DNA of 22,791 nucleotides from Actinomycetota bacterium (GCA_018268735.1 JAFDWA010000001.1:1-22791); one strand, 5' to 3'. Counted from the first letter of the stretch, positions 1-7,609 are shown. Translations and numbers: made by a program. The notes: generated by a model not told the origin, from the letters alone.

Positions 1-447
1 TGCTCCCCCGTCCGCGAGGTCGTCACGCGCGACCATCGTGACCACCGCGTGCGCCAGGTCCATCCGGGCGACCGCCTCGGCGACCCGCTCGGGTTCGTCC
101 GGTGCCGGCGTCTCGGGGTGACGGGTGTCGACCAGGCAGAACCCGCAGGCTCGGGTGCATCGCTCGCCGAGCACCATGAAGGTCGCGGTGCCGTCGGACC
201 AGCACTCGCTGAGGTTGGGGCACCCCGCCTCCTCGCAGACGGTGACCAGACCGAGGTCGCGCACGGTCCGCTTGACGTCGAGCACGCCGGCGGTGTGCTG
301 CACACGTGAGCGCATCCAGTCCGGCTTGCGGTCGGTGAGCTCGAGCGCCTCGGTGACACCCGCCTCAGCGAGCCGGCCGCGGAGGCGCACCGAGGTGGTG
401 CCGGGACGCGGCCGCCCCGCGCCGACGGGTTCGTTCGCTCCGGTCAT
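1..447 (-). other. lipA: LipA domain and possible internal start of lipA within the fused frame
   Basis: ATG at 447 is in frame with LipB upstream (825 bases from the LipB ATG, 275 codons). A GGGTGAG stretch a few bases before it could act as a weak ribosome-binding site, so LipA may also be made separately. The first 149 codons are visible and include both cysteine motifs (CEEAGCPNLSEC and CTRACGFC), as expected for the N-terminal third of lipoyl synthase. Confidence 0.6.
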
Positions 448-1272
448 CGGCTCACCCGGACCGAGGCCGCGACTGAACGGCGCCAGATCAGCGTCATCGA
501 GATCACCATCGCCGACGCCACCGTCGCGGGCCCGGCGACGCCACACCACATCGGCCCGGTCGACGACGAGGTCGACGTCGGAGCAGCGAGCACCCCAACG
601 GCGTGCGAACGCGTCTGCCAGCGCGTCGACGGCCTGTCGCACCGTCACGTCGAGGCCCTCCCGGGCGAGCGAGGTCACGCCGAGATCGGTGATCCCGCAC
701 GGCACGATTTGGTCGAAGTAGGTCATGTCGGGCGCGACGTTGAGCGCGAGCCCGTGCAAGGTCCTTCCCCGCTCGATGCGCACGCCGATCTGGGCGACCT
801 TCCGGGCGCTCGGGGTGTTCGGCTCGACCCACACCCCCGGGTGGCCGTCGTGTCGACCGGCGCCACCGAGTCCCAGCGACGCGATCGCGTCGATCAGCAC
901 GTCTTCGAGGAGTCCGACGTAGTCCCTGGGTCCAGCGGGTGCAGTCGGGCTGCCCCGGACGGCGCGGTCGCTGGAGAGATCGGGCGAGAGCGTCACGATC
1001 GGATAGCCGACGAGCTGGCCGGGTCCGTGGTAGGTGACGTCGCCGCCGCGGTCTGCATGGACGAGCTCCGCCCCCACGACGGCGGGGTCGACGAGCACGT
1101 GCCGTGGATCCGCGTGGCGCCCCAGCGTGTAGGTGTGCGGGTGCTCGAGGAGCAGCAGGTGATCCGGGCGCTGTTCCGGACGACGGCCCGGTGCGTCGTG
1201 CAGCGCACGTTGGAGGGACCAGGCCTCGTGGTACGCGACGGTGCCCAGCCACCGCACGTGCAGCACGTTCAT
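1..1272 (-). CDS. lipB-lipA: LipB-LipA fusion: octanoyltransferase joined to lipoyl synthase (partial, runs off left edge)
   Basis: The frame is open from an ATG at 1272 to the window edge; I read every codon and found no stop. The first ~250 residues are octanoyl-[ACP]:protein N-octanoyltransferase (LipB). They contain the RGGDVTYHGPGQ motif, the ARKVAQIGV segment with the conserved lysine, and PCGITDLGVTSL with the catalytic cysteine. After an Asp/Gly-rich linker the same frame continues as lipoyl synthase (LipA): the auxiliary-cluster motif CEEAGCPNLSEC, then the radical-SAM motif CTRACGFC. LipB transfers octanoate from ACP to a lipoyl domain and LipA inserts the two sulfurs, so these are consecutive steps of lipoate assembly. 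The start lies 4 bases after the E2 stop, so the genes are probably cotranscribed. LipB and LipA are normally separate proteins. An internal ATG at 447 could also yield free LipA. The LipA C-terminus is outside the window. Confidence 0.88.
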   Translation of the reverse strand, partial: MNVLHVRWLGTVAYHEAWSLQRALHDAPGRRPEQRPDHLLLLEHPHTYTLGRHADPRHVLVDPAVVGAELVHADRGGDVTYHGPGQLVGYPIVTLSPDLSSDRAVRGSPTAPAGPRDYVGLLEDVLIDAIASLGLGGAGRHDGHPGVWVEPNTPSARKVAQIGVRIERGRTLHGLALNVAPDMTYFDQIVPCGITDLGVTSLAREGLDVTVRQAVDALADAFARRWGARCSDVDLVVDRADVVWRRRARDGGVGDGDLDDADLAPFSRGLGPGEPMTGANEPVGAGRPRPGTTSVRLRGRLAEAGVTEALELTDRKPDWMRSRVQHTAGVLDVKRTVRDLGLVTVCEEAGCPNLSECWSDGTATFMVLGERCTRACGFCLVDTRHPETPAPDEPERVAEAVARMDLAHAVVTMVARDDLADGGA

Positions 1273-1276
1273 GCGC

Positions 1277-2722
1277 TCACCCGAGCTCTGCCGCCCAGTC
1301 CCGGGTCTCGAGGATCTCCTTGAGCCGGGCCATGAAGGCCGCTGCGTATGCCCCGTCGAAGGCCCGGTGGTCCCAGCTCAACGTCAGGTTGCCGACCGAG
1401 TGGATGCCGATCGTCTCGTTGCCGTGGGCATCGGTCACCACGACTGGCTTCCGGCTGATGCCGTCGGTCGAGAGGATCGCCACCTGGGGCTGGCTGATGA
1501 TCGGGATCACCATCGCCGTGCCATAGCTCCCGGAGTTGGAGATCGTGAACGTGCCGTCCGCGAGCTCGTCGGGCGCGAGCTGCTTGGAACGTGCACGGAT
1601 CGCCAGGTCGTGGATCTCACGTGCGATCGCACGCAGACGACGTTCGTGGGCGTTGGTGATGACGGGAGCGAGCAGGCCCTGGTAGTCGAGATCGACGGCG
1701 ATCGCGAGGTGGACCTCGTTGTGGAGCACCAGCGAGCCGTCGGCGACGGAGGCGTTCATGTGGGGGAACTCGTGGAGTGCGTCGACGACCGCACGTGAGA
1801 TGAACGGGAGGAAGGTGAGCGCGAACCCCTCCTCGTCGTGGAACGACGCACGCTGCACCCGGCGGACCCGCTCGACGGCCTCGTAGTCGACCTCGACCAT
1901 CGTGATCGCGTGCGGCGACGTCGCCTTCGAGCTCACCATGTGCTCACCGGTGAGCCGGCGGATCTTGTTGAGCGGCTCGACCGTGTCACCGCTGCCGGGC
2001 CGCATGGGTGTCCCCGCCGGTGGCGCCGGACGAGTCGGGGGCAGCGACGCTCCCGACGCGACAGGCGGCGCCGGGACCGGAGCCGGGGAGGTCGACGTGC
2101 CGTCGACGGCAGCACGAGCGTCGATGACCGCGAGCACGTCGTCGCGCGTGATGCGGCCACCGATCCCGGTGCCGACGATCGTGGCGGCGTCGAGTCCGTG
2201 CTCCTCGACGAGTCGGCGGACGAGCGGCGACAGCAGCACGCCGGCATCGCCGGGCGTGGGCGGCGCCGGCGCAGGAGGCGGCGCCGGTGCCGCGGCGACG
2301 GCAGGTGCGGGTGCCTGCGGTGCCGCAGGTACGGCAGGTGCGGGTGCAGGTGGCGCAGCGGGAGCGGGTGCCGGGGGTGCAGCGGGTGCCGGAGGCGTCG
2401 CCGGTGGCACGGGACCAGGTGGCGCAGCGGCCGGTTGATCTGCAGGTGCGGGTGCCTCCGCCCCAGGCGCCGCCGACGTAGAGGCGGATCCGTCGCCCAG
2501 CACCGCCAGAACGGTGCCCACGTCGACCGTGTCACCCTCCTGCACGAGGATCTCGGCGAGCACGCCGCTCGCGGGCGCCGGCACCTCGGTGTCGACCTTG
2601 TCGGTCGACACCTCGTAGAGCGGCTCGTCCTCGGTCACCGTGTCCCCGACCGCCTTGAACCAGCGGGTGATCGTCCCCTCGGTGACGCTCTCACCCAGCT
2701 GCGGCATCACGATGTCGGCCAT
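1277..2722 (-). CDS. sucB: Dihydrolipoamide acyltransferase, E2 of a 2-oxoacid dehydrogenase complex
   Basis: 481 residues. The N-terminal lipoyl domain carries the lipoylated lysine (Lys42 in STDKVDTEV). An Ala/Pro-rich linker spans roughly residues 78-160. The peripheral subunit-binding domain follows (LLSPLVRRLVEEHGL, GGRITRDDV). The C-terminal catalytic domain has the active-site HRAFDG motif (His452, Asp456). The protein passes acyl groups from E1 to CoA by way of its swinging lipoyl arm. The single lipoyl domain and overall form fit a succinyl- or broad-specificity actinobacterial E2, but substrate choice (2-oxoglutarate, pyruvate or branched chain) cannot be read from the sequence, so sucB is tentative. 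A GGAAGGA ribosome site precedes the ATG. It lies between lpdA (50 bases upstream) and lipB-lipA (4 bases downstream), which make its E3 partner and its lipoyl cofactor. Confidence 0.93.
   Translation of the reverse strand: MADIVMPQLGESVTEGTITRWFKAVGDTVTEDEPLYEVSTDKVDTEVPAPASGVLAEILVQEGDTVDVGTVLAVLGDGSASTSAAPGAEAPAPADQPAAAPPGPVPPATPPAPAAPPAPAPAAPPAPAPAVPAAPQAPAPAVAAAPAPPPAPAPPTPGDAGVLLSPLVRRLVEEHGLDAATIVGTGIGGRITRDDVLAVIDARAAVDGTSTSPAPVPAPPVASGASLPPTRPAPPAGTPMRPGSGDTVEPLNKIRRLTGEHMVSSKATSPHAITMVEVDYEAVERVRRVQRASFHDEEGFALTFLPFISRAVVDALHEFPHMNASVADGSLVLHNEVHLAIAVDLDYQGLLAPVITNAHERRLRAIAREIHDLAIRARSKQLAPDELADGTFTISNSGSYGTAMVIPIISQPQVAILSTDGISRKPVVVTDAHGNETIGIHSVGNLTLSWDHRAFDGAYAAAFMARLKEILETRDWAAELG
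2230..2500 (-). repeat. Ala/Pro-rich linker repeat within the E2 gene
   Basis: A low-complexity run of GGTGC/GCGGGTGC-type units encodes alternating Ala and Pro residues between the lipoyl and subunit-binding domains. Such linkers are normal in E2 proteins and keep the lipoyl arm mobile. The unit repeats are liable to length change by slippage. Confidence 0.8.
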
Positions 2723-2772
2723 GGCCGTCCTTCCGTCGTCTGTCCGGTCCTGTCGTGGAACCTACCCGTGCC

Positions 2773-4191
2773 TCAGCCGTGCAACGACCGACCGGTCAAC
2801 GCCAGCACCGATTCACCGAACAGCTCGGTGAGGGTGGGGTGGGGTTGGATGAACGCGGCGACCTCGGCGACGGTCGCCTCCCAGTTCACAGCGAGGTAGC
2901 CGCCGGAGAGCTGCTCGGTCGCCCACGGCCCGACCATGTGGACCCCGAGCACCTGACCGGCTGTCCCGTCGGGCCGCTTCTCGGCGATGACCTTCACCAA
3001 TCCGTCGGTCTCGCCGAGGATCTGCGCCCGGGAGTTGCCGGCGAAGCGGTGCTTCGAGGTCACCACCTCGTGGCCTGCCGCCTTGGCCGCCGCCTCCGAC
3101 AGGCCGGCGAAGGCGACCTCCGGCTGGCAGTAGATCGCCCACGGCACGCGGCTGTTGTCGACCGGGACGGGCGTCTCGCCGAGGATGTCGTGGATCACGC
3201 AGATCGCCTCGGCGAAGCCGACGTGGGCGAGCTGCGGGGTGGCGATGACGTCGCCGATCGCCCACACCGACGGCTCCCCGGTCCGGTAGAAGCCGTCGAC
3301 GTCGAAGAACCCCCGGTCGGTGACCTTCACCCCGGTCCCGGCAGCGACGACCCCGGCGGTGAACGGCGCACGACCGACCGACACCACGACCAGATCGGTG
3401 TCGATCTGCTCGCCGTCGCCGAAGGACACCACGGTCCCACCCTCCGCCGTGGGCACGTGACCGGTGACGGCGACCCCGGTCCGGACGTCGATCCCCTTCT
3501 TCTTGAACGCCTGCAGCACCACCCGGGTCACGTCCTCATCGCAGCCGGGCAGGATCTTCGGCAGCGCCTCGAGGACGGTGACCGACGCGCCGAGGTCCGC
3601 CAGGGTCGACGCGAACTCGCAGCCGATGGCCCCTCCACCGATCACGACCGCACGGTCCGGGACGCCTGGGATGTGGAAGAACTCATCGGAGGTGACGACC
3701 GGGCCGCTCGGCTCGAACCCGGGGATCAACCGCGGCACCGACCCGCTGGCGAGGATCACCGCGTCGCCGGTCAACGTCGCGGACTCGGTGGTGGTGCCGT
3801 CCGCCGAACCGCCGACGACGGTGACCGTTCGGTCGGCTCCGAGGGTTGCGGTGCCGTCGAGCACGGTGACCTTGCGGTTCTTGAGCAGGCCGGTGACCCC
3901 GGCGGTCAGCTTGTCGACCACTGCCTGCTTGCGGGCGAGCGTCGTCGACCACTCGAGGCCGATCGGCTCGACCTGCACCCCGAAGTCACCGGCGTGCTGC
4001 ACCGCCCTGACGACCGCTGCCGTCTCCAGGAGCTCCTTCGCAGGGATGCAGCCGCGGTGCAGGCAGGTGCCACCCACCTTGTCCTTCTCGACAAGGGCGA
4101 TGTCGAGTCCGGCCGATGCGCCGTAGAGGGCGGCGCCGTAGCCGGCCGGCCCGCCGCCGATGATCACGAGGTCGAAGTGCGTCTTGTCCAC
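2773..4191 (-). CDS. lpdA: Dihydrolipoamide dehydrogenase (E3)
   Basis: 472 residues from a GTG start at 4191, chosen because VDKTHFDLVIIGGG places the FAD-binding strand at the N-terminus; the upstream in-frame ATG at 4275 adds 28 residues unlike the family and overlaps the neighbouring small ORF. Visible motifs are FAD dinucleotide-binding GGGPAGY, redox-active disulfide Cys43/Cys48 in GGTCLHRGCIP, NAD-binding GGGAIGCEF, the FAD-contacting AIGDV, and C-terminal HPTLTELFGES with the catalytic His-Glu pair of the homodimer interface. The enzyme reoxidises the dihydrolipoyl group of E2 and reduces NAD+. It lies directly upstream of E2 and downstream of a 29-residue peptide gene, in the same orientation. 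Confidence 0.95.
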   Translation of the reverse strand: MDKTHFDLVIIGGGPAGYGAALYGASAGLDIALVEKDKVGGTCLHRGCIPAKELLETAAVVRAVQHAGDFGVQVEPIGLEWSTTLARKQAVVDKLTAGVTGLLKNRKVTVLDGTATLGADRTVTVVGGSADGTTTESATLTGDAVILASGSVPRLIPGFEPSGPVVTSDEFFHIPGVPDRAVVIGGGAIGCEFASTLADLGASVTVLEALPKILPGCDEDVTRVVLQAFKKKGIDVRTGVAVTGHVPTAEGGTVVSFGDGEQIDTDLVVVSVGRAPFTAGVVAAGTGVKVTDRGFFDVDGFYRTGEPSVWAIGDVIATPQLAHVGFAEAICVIHDILGETPVPVDNSRVPWAIYCQPEVAFAGLSEAAAKAAGHEVVTSKHRFAGNSRAQILGETDGLVKVIAEKRPDGTAGQVLGVHMVGPWATEQLSGGYLAVNWEATVAEVAAFIQPHPTLTELFGESVLALTGRSLHG

Positions 4192-4228
4192 GCGGCCGAG
4201 ACTACCGACGTCGCCCAACCGCTCCCGC

Positions 4229-4318
4229 TCAGATGATCTGGGCTGCCTGCACGGCGAACGCGACGAGGATCGCAAGGCCGCAGATGAGGGCCAGGATGAT
4301 CAGCCGCCGAGTGCTCAC
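4229..4318 (-). CDS. Small single-span membrane peptide (29 aa), first gene of the lpdA operon
   Basis: GTG start at 4318. The peptide begins VSTRRLIILALICG and continues as one hydrophobic segment of about 20 residues after two N-terminal arginines, predicting a single inner-membrane helix with the N-terminus inside. A TAACCT hexamer ends 8 bases before the GTG, giving a leaderless-type start that fits the first gene of an operon. The stop is 37 bases before the lpdA GTG. I do not recognise a family. Support comes from the promoter position and the well-formed helix, not from homology. It could instead be a translated leader. Confidence 0.5.
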   Translation of the reverse strand: MSTRRLIILALICGLAILVAFAVQAAQII

Positions 4319-4326
4319 GGTCCCAG

Positions 4327-4332
4327 AGGTTA
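4327..4332 (-). promoter_or_regulatory. Candidate -10 box (TAACCT) for the small peptide-lpdA-E2-lipBA operon
   Basis: TAACCT fits the actinobacterial TANNNT pattern and lies 8 bases upstream of the GTG at 4318, so transcription would begin at or next to the start codon (leaderless). No clear -35 is seen. Confidence 0.4.
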
Positions 4333-4448
4333 GGGCGGCGTGACAGGGTGGGAGCACCCGCACCGCTCTCCGGTCGGGACCCTGCCGCGTCGACGCCGGT
4401 ATCCTCGGTCGATCCTGCGGGCGACGCCGTCGCCGGCATCGACCAACC

Positions 4449-4456
4449 AGGAGGAG
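4449..4456 (+). promoter_or_regulatory. Ribosome-binding site that fixes the GTG start of the DprE2-like gene
   Basis: AGGAGGAG lies 2 bases before GTG 4459, a near-perfect Shine-Dalgarno sequence. It decides for this start over the longer in-frame ATG at 4348. A TATCCT hexamer at 4400-4405 could be the -10 box of a leadered transcript. Confidence 0.7.
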
Positions 4457-4458
4457 CG

Positions 4459-5232
4459 GTGCGGGACGCATTCGGTGAGGTCCAGTCGGTGCTGGTGCTC
4501 GGCGGCGGATCCGACATCGGCCGCGCCGTCTGCGTCCGCCTCGCCGCCAGCCGCTGCCGAACGGTGGTGCTCGCCGGCCGACCGGGCGACGACATGGAGC
4601 CGGTCGCTGACGCGGCCCGCGCCGCGGGCGCGACGACCGTCGAGATCGTCGAGTGGGAGGCGACCGACGTCGACAGCCACCGCAAGGTGATCGACGACGT
4701 GTTCGACCGCTTCGGCGACATCGACCTCGCCTACGTGCCGGCCGGCATCCTCGGCAGCCAGGACGCGTTCGAGTCCGATCCGGCCTTCGCCGCCAAGGCG
4801 GTCGACATCAACTTCGGCGGGCTCGTGTCGTCGTGCCTGCTGGTCGCCGAGCGCATGAAGGCCCAGGGCCACGGCACGATCGTGGTGATGTCGTCGGTCG
4901 CGGGGCTGCGCGCCCGGAAGGACAACTTCGTCTACGGCTCGACCAAGGCAGGGCTCGACGCCTTCGGCCAGGGCCTCGGCGACGCCCTGCACGGCACCGG
5001 CGTCCGCGTCGTGGTCGTTCGTCCGGGCTTCGTCCGCACGAAGATGACCGAGGGGATGGACGCCGCGCCGTTCTCGACGACACCCGAGGAGGTCGCCGGC
5101 TACATCGTCGACGGCCTGGCGACCGGACGCGAGGTGGTGTGGGCACCGCCGCTGCTGCAGTACCCGTTCTTCGTGTTCCGGCTCCTTCCCAGGTTCCTCT
5201 GGCGCATCGTCGCCGACCGCGCCGCCGGGTAG
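4459..5232 (+). CDS. DprE2-like short-chain dehydrogenase/reductase
   Basis: 257 residues starting VRDAFGEVQSVLVLGG. It has the Rossmann GGGSDIG nucleotide-binding motif, the catalytic serine in MSSVAG and the YGSTK tyrosine-lysine pair. The VDSHRKVI segment, the FVYGSTKAGLD stretch and the C-terminal EVVWAPP followed by a hydrophobic, arginine-rich tail resemble mycobacterial DprE2, the NAD(P)H-dependent reductase that completes decaprenylphosphoryl-arabinose formation. No DprE1 partner is next to it, so the substrate is uncertain; another polyprenyl-phosphate sugar or lipid-linked ketone is possible. The C-terminal hydrophobic segment suggests membrane association. It is divergent from the lpdA operon. 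Confidence 0.82.
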   Translation: MRDAFGEVQSVLVLGGGSDIGRAVCVRLAASRCRTVVLAGRPGDDMEPVADAARAAGATTVEIVEWEATDVDSHRKVIDDVFDRFGDIDLAYVPAGILGSQDAFESDPAFAAKAVDINFGGLVSSCLLVAERMKAQGHGTIVVMSSVAGLRARKDNFVYGSTKAGLDAFGQGLGDALHGTGVRVVVVRPGFVRTKMTEGMDAAPFSTTPEEVAGYIVDGLATGREVVWAPPLLQYPFFVFRLLPRFLWRIVADRAAG

Positions 5233-5326
5233 TCGAGCGCGCATCCGCCGGACGAACCTCGCTCCCACAAGCCCGAGCACCGTCGCGGACCCAGGATGCA
5301 GGTGTGTCCCCCCGCTGCCGACCACC

Positions 5327-5332
5327 TATCGT
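5327..5332 (+). promoter_or_regulatory. Candidate leaderless -10 box (TATCGT) for the SRPBCC gene
   Basis: TATCGT lies 7 bases before the ATG at 5340, with no Shine-Dalgarno sequence in between. This fits a leaderless transcript starting at the ATG. Confidence 0.4.
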
Positions 5333-5339
5333 CACGCCC

Positions 5340-5834
5340 ATGAGCGCACCGCCGACCACGACCGCGTCGACCGCCTCGGTCTCGGCCAGCCGCCTGATCG
5401 GTGCCGACGCCCGACGCCTGTTCGATCTCGTCGCGGACCCCACGATGCACCCGGTGATCGACGGCTCCGGCTCGGTGCGCACCGTGAAGGGCGGACGGCG
5501 AGAGCTGGGGCTCGGCGACCGCTTCACGGCGAACATGCGCATCGGCGTGCCGTACGTGATCACCAACACGGTGGTCGAGTACGAGGAGGGCCGACGCATC
5601 GCGTGGGCGCACGCGGGAGGCTGGCGCTGGCGTTGGGAGTTCGAGCCGCAGGAGCCGATCGGAAGCGGGTCGACCGAGCCGGTCACCCGGGTCACCGAGA
5701 CCTACGACTGGTCCACCTCACGTGTCGGCGCCTATCCCGGTTGGTTCGGCCGGCCGGAGAAGAACCGGGCAGCGATGGAACGCTCGCTCAACCGTCTCGC
5801 TGCGTACGTCGCGCACACATCTGCGCCGCTCTGA
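5340..5834 (+). CDS. SRPBCC-family (polyketide cyclase/dehydrase-like) protein
   Basis: 164 residues. After a Thr/Ala/Ser-rich start it shows the SRPBCC pattern: ADARRLFDLVADP helix, the turn GLGDRFTANM, strands NTVVEYEEGRRIAWAH and WRWEFEP, then RVTETYDWS and a C-terminal helix (RSLNRLAAYVA). These single-domain proteins form a hydrophobic ligand-binding cavity; no catalytic residues are diagnostic, so the ligand is unknown. It lies 107 bases after the DprE2-like gene, with its own likely leaderless promoter, and 12 bases before the HAD gene, so it is probably cotranscribed with the latter. Confidence 0.8.
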   Translation: MSAPPTTTASTASVSASRLIGADARRLFDLVADPTMHPVIDGSGSVRTVKGGRRELGLGDRFTANMRIGVPYVITNTVVEYEEGRRIAWAHAGGWRWRWEFEPQEPIGSGSTEPVTRVTETYDWSTSRVGAYPGWFGRPEKNRAAMERSLNRLAAYVAHTSAPL

Positions 5835-5846
5835 ACGCCCAGGCCG

Positions 5847-6566
5847 GTGACCGCCGCTCCCACCTCTGGACGCTCCTCCCCTGGCCCCCCGGCCCGCCCC
5901 GGTCCGCCGCCGGCGGTCGCCGCGTTCGACTTCGATGGCACGATCACGACGCGCGACACCCTCGTCCCGTTCCTCGCCAGGGTTGCAGGGGCGCAGCAGT
6001 TCGTGTCGGCGAACGGCCGCCTGGCGATGGCCACCGTGCGGGGCAGGATCGCGCTCCGCGATCGCGACCGCGTCAAGGAGCACATGCTGGAGATGCTCCT
6101 CGCCCACCGCTCCGAGGACGAGCTGCGCTCCCTCGGGGAGCGATACGCGCAGGAGTTGCTCGCACGAGGCCGTCTCCGCGAGGACGTCGTCGCCCGCGTG
6201 CAGGACCACGTCGCGGCTGGGCACCGAACGGTGATCGTGTCGGCGTCGCTCGTGTACTACCTCGAGCCGATCGCGCGTGAGCTGTCGATCGAGGACGTCA
6301 TCTGCGTGGAACCCGAGGTCGTCGACGGCGAGCTCACCGGTCGCCTGGCGAAGCCGAACGTCCGTGGCAGCGAGAAGGCCGTGCGACTGCGCGAGTGGTT
6401 GGGGGCTCCACCCGACGGTCCCCTCGACGTGCGGCTCCACGCGTACGGCAACAGCTCCGGTGACCACGAGCTGCTCGCCGCGTCCGACGTCGCGTGGTGG
6501 CTCGGGCGACCGGCGCGGCTGCCGTCAGGGGCCCGGGTGTTCACCCCGGACGCACCGTTGGACTGA
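5847..6566 (+). CDS. HAD-superfamily subfamily IB hydrolase (phosphoserine-phosphatase-like)
   Basis: 239 residues from a GTG start. Motif I is FDFDGTIT (nucleophile Asp28, acid Asp30), motif II is VIVSASLVYY, the conserved lysine is in RGSEKAVRL, and motif IV is GNSSGDHELL. This order is typical of HAD-IB enzymes related to SerB and to lysophospholipid- or glycerol-phosphate-type phosphatases. The exact substrate cannot be predicted. The first ~22 residues are Pro/Gly-rich and may be disordered, or translation may start later. It is the last gene before the strong bidirectional hairpin at 6575-6627. Confidence 0.87.
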   Translation: MTAAPTSGRSSPGPPARPGPPPAVAAFDFDGTITTRDTLVPFLARVAGAQQFVSANGRLAMATVRGRIALRDRDRVKEHMLEMLLAHRSEDELRSLGERYAQELLARGRLREDVVARVQDHVAAGHRTVIVSASLVYYLEPIARELSIEDVICVEPEVVDGELTGRLAKPNVRGSEKAVRLREWLGAPPDGPLDVRLHAYGNSSGDHELLAASDVAWWLGRPARLPSGARVFTPDAPLD

Positions 6567-6574
6567 CCCGGAGA

Positions 6575-6627
6575 GATCGGGACGCGACGAGGCCCCCGCA
6601 CGCCGGGGGCCTCGTCGCGTCCCGATC
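6575..6627. terminator. Bidirectional intrinsic terminator-like hairpin
   Basis: Perfect 24-base inverted repeat (arms 6575-6598 and 6604-6627) with a 5-base loop CACGC, located between the convergent HAD hydrolase and SDR genes. No U-tract follows, as is common for actinobacterial terminators. It would stop transcription from both sides. Confidence 0.85.
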
Positions 6628-6675
6628 GGACTCGTCCTCAGATCGATCCTGCACCCGTCGACGCGGGAGCGGGTG

Positions 6676-7464
6676 TCACTTGGGCTGCATCCTCATGCCC
6701 GAGTCGATGCGCACCGACTCGCCGTTGATGTAGCTGTTGCGCAGCAGCTCCAGCGCGAGCGACGCGTACTCCGACGCCTTGCCGAGCCGCTTCGGGAACA
6801 GCGTGCCGACGCGGAGGCGCTCCTTGAACTGCTCGGACGCCTCACCCGTGCCGTAGATCGGCGTGTCGATGAGCCCGGGGATGATCGTGTTGCAGCGAAT
6901 CCCCACCGCTGCGAGGTCACGCGCGATCGTGATCGTCATCCCGACGACGCCGGCCTTCGATGCGGTGTAGGACACCTGGCCGATCTGGCCCTCCAGTGCT
7001 GCGACCGACGCCGTGTTGACGATCGCGCCACGCTCGCCGTCCTCGTTCGGCTCGTTCTGCGACATCGCCGTCGCAGCGAGTCGACAGACGTTGAAGGTGC
7101 CGATCAGGTTGATCTCGACGACCGTGCGGAACACCTCGAGGTCGTGGGCGGACTCGTAGGTGCCGTCCTTGCCGATCGTGCGCGTCGCCCAACCTCTGCC
7201 CGCCGAGTTGATGACCGAACGCAGCGGCCCCATCTCCTTCGCGGCCTCGATCGCGGCGATCACCTGCTCGGTGTTCGTGACGTCGCACTCGACGAAGCGC
7301 CCACTGCCGACGTCGGACAGCAGCGCCTCGGCCTTGTCGGCCTGGTGGCCGAGATCCACGATGACGACCTTCGATCCGGCGGCCGACAGGGCCCGGACCG
7401 TGGCTTCACCGAGACCCGATGCGCCACCGGTGACGAGTGCAGATGCTCCGTTGAGTTCCAACAT
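6676..7464 (-). CDS. Short-chain dehydrogenase, 3-hydroxyacyl-CoA dehydrogenase type-2-like
   Basis: 262 residues from ATG 7464, starting [14 protein letters not shown]. The NAD-binding motif is GGASGLG, followed by VIVDL with the NAD-selecting aspartate, then the catalytic serine in NTASVAAL and YTASKAG tyrosine-lysine. The internal form ([23 protein letters not shown]) is that of HSD17B10/type-2 3-hydroxyacyl-CoA dehydrogenases used in fatty-acid or sterol beta-oxidation. The frame is open far upstream, but the start is fixed by the family N-terminus and by a TACAGT hexamer 7 bases before the ATG. The 16-base palindrome immediately upstream of that hexamer suggests repression by a TetR-type regulator. 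It is convergent with the HAD gene and divergent from the heme A synthase gene. Confidence 0.88.
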   Translation of the reverse strand: MLELNGASALVTGGASGLGEATVRALSAAGSKVVIVDLGHQADKAEALLSDVGSGRFVECDVTNTEQVIAAIEAAKEMGPLRSVINSAGRGWATRTIGKDGTYESAHDLEVFRTVVEINLIGTFNVCRLAATAMSQNEPNEDGERGAIVNTASVAALEGQIGQVSYTASKAGVVGMTITIARDLAAVGIRCNTIIPGLIDTPIYGTGEASEQFKERLRVGTLFPKRLGKASEYASLALELLRNSYINGESVRIDSGMRMQPK

Positions 7465-7471
7465 GGGCCGC

Positions 7472-7477
7472 ACTGTA
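7472..7477 (-). promoter_or_regulatory. Candidate -10 box (TACAGT) of the SDR gene
   Basis: TACAGT on the minus strand lies 7 bases before ATG 7464, so the transcript would be leaderless. It directly abuts the palindrome at 7478-7493. Confidence 0.45.
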
Positions 7478-7493
7478 TTGACCGGCCGGTCAA
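7478..7493. promoter_or_regulatory. 16-base perfect palindromic operator (TTGACCGGCCGGTCAA), TetR-type
   Basis: Perfect two-fold symmetry next to the -10 box and covering the -10/-35 spacer of the SDR promoter. Palindromes built on GACCGGNCGGTC-like halves are common operators of TetR regulators of acyl-CoA metabolism in actinobacteria (family knowledge). The bound regulator is not in the window. Confidence 0.6.
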
Positions 7494-7501
7494 GCACGCC
7501 A

Positions 7502-7561
7502 CCCCGGGCTTCCATGGCTGGTGGTGCCACATGCGACACCACCAGCCGTGGAAACCCGGGG
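7502..7561. repeat. Long inverted repeat in the SDR/heme A synthase divergent region
   Basis: Arms 7502-7526 and 7537-7561 pair at 23 of 25 positions, with a 10-base loop. It sits upstream of both divergent genes and so would lie in the leader of a plus-strand transcript starting near the operator. Function is unknown: an insulator/terminator between divergent promoters, a leader structure, or a REP-like element are all possible. Confidence 0.75.
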
Positions 7562-7592
7562 AGCGGGTCCGCGAGACTCCGGGCACAGTGCT

Positions 7593-7609
7593 GGACACCG
7601 AGGGTGTCC
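7593..7609 (+). promoter_or_regulatory. Hairpin abutting the Shine-Dalgarno sequence of the heme A synthase gene
   Basis: GGACACC (7593-7599) pairs perfectly with GGTGTCC (7603-7609) around a 3-base loop. The Shine-Dalgarno GGAGGA at 7611-7616 starts 2 bases after the stem, and the stem could extend onto its first G. Such placement can modulate ribosome access. Confidence 0.4.

Noticed and set aside
2270..2480. Possible tandem-repeat array or CRISPR-like region
   Set aside because: The repetition is the Ala/Pro linker of E2, in frame and with no spacer structure.
2787..2800. GACCGACCGGTCAA resembling the operator at 7478
   Set aside because: It lies inside the end of the lpdA coding sequence and is not a full palindrome or near a start.
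2755..4236. Long plus-strand frame opposite lpdA
   Set aside because: lpdA on the minus strand has all cofactor and active-site motifs; the opposite frame is a shadow.
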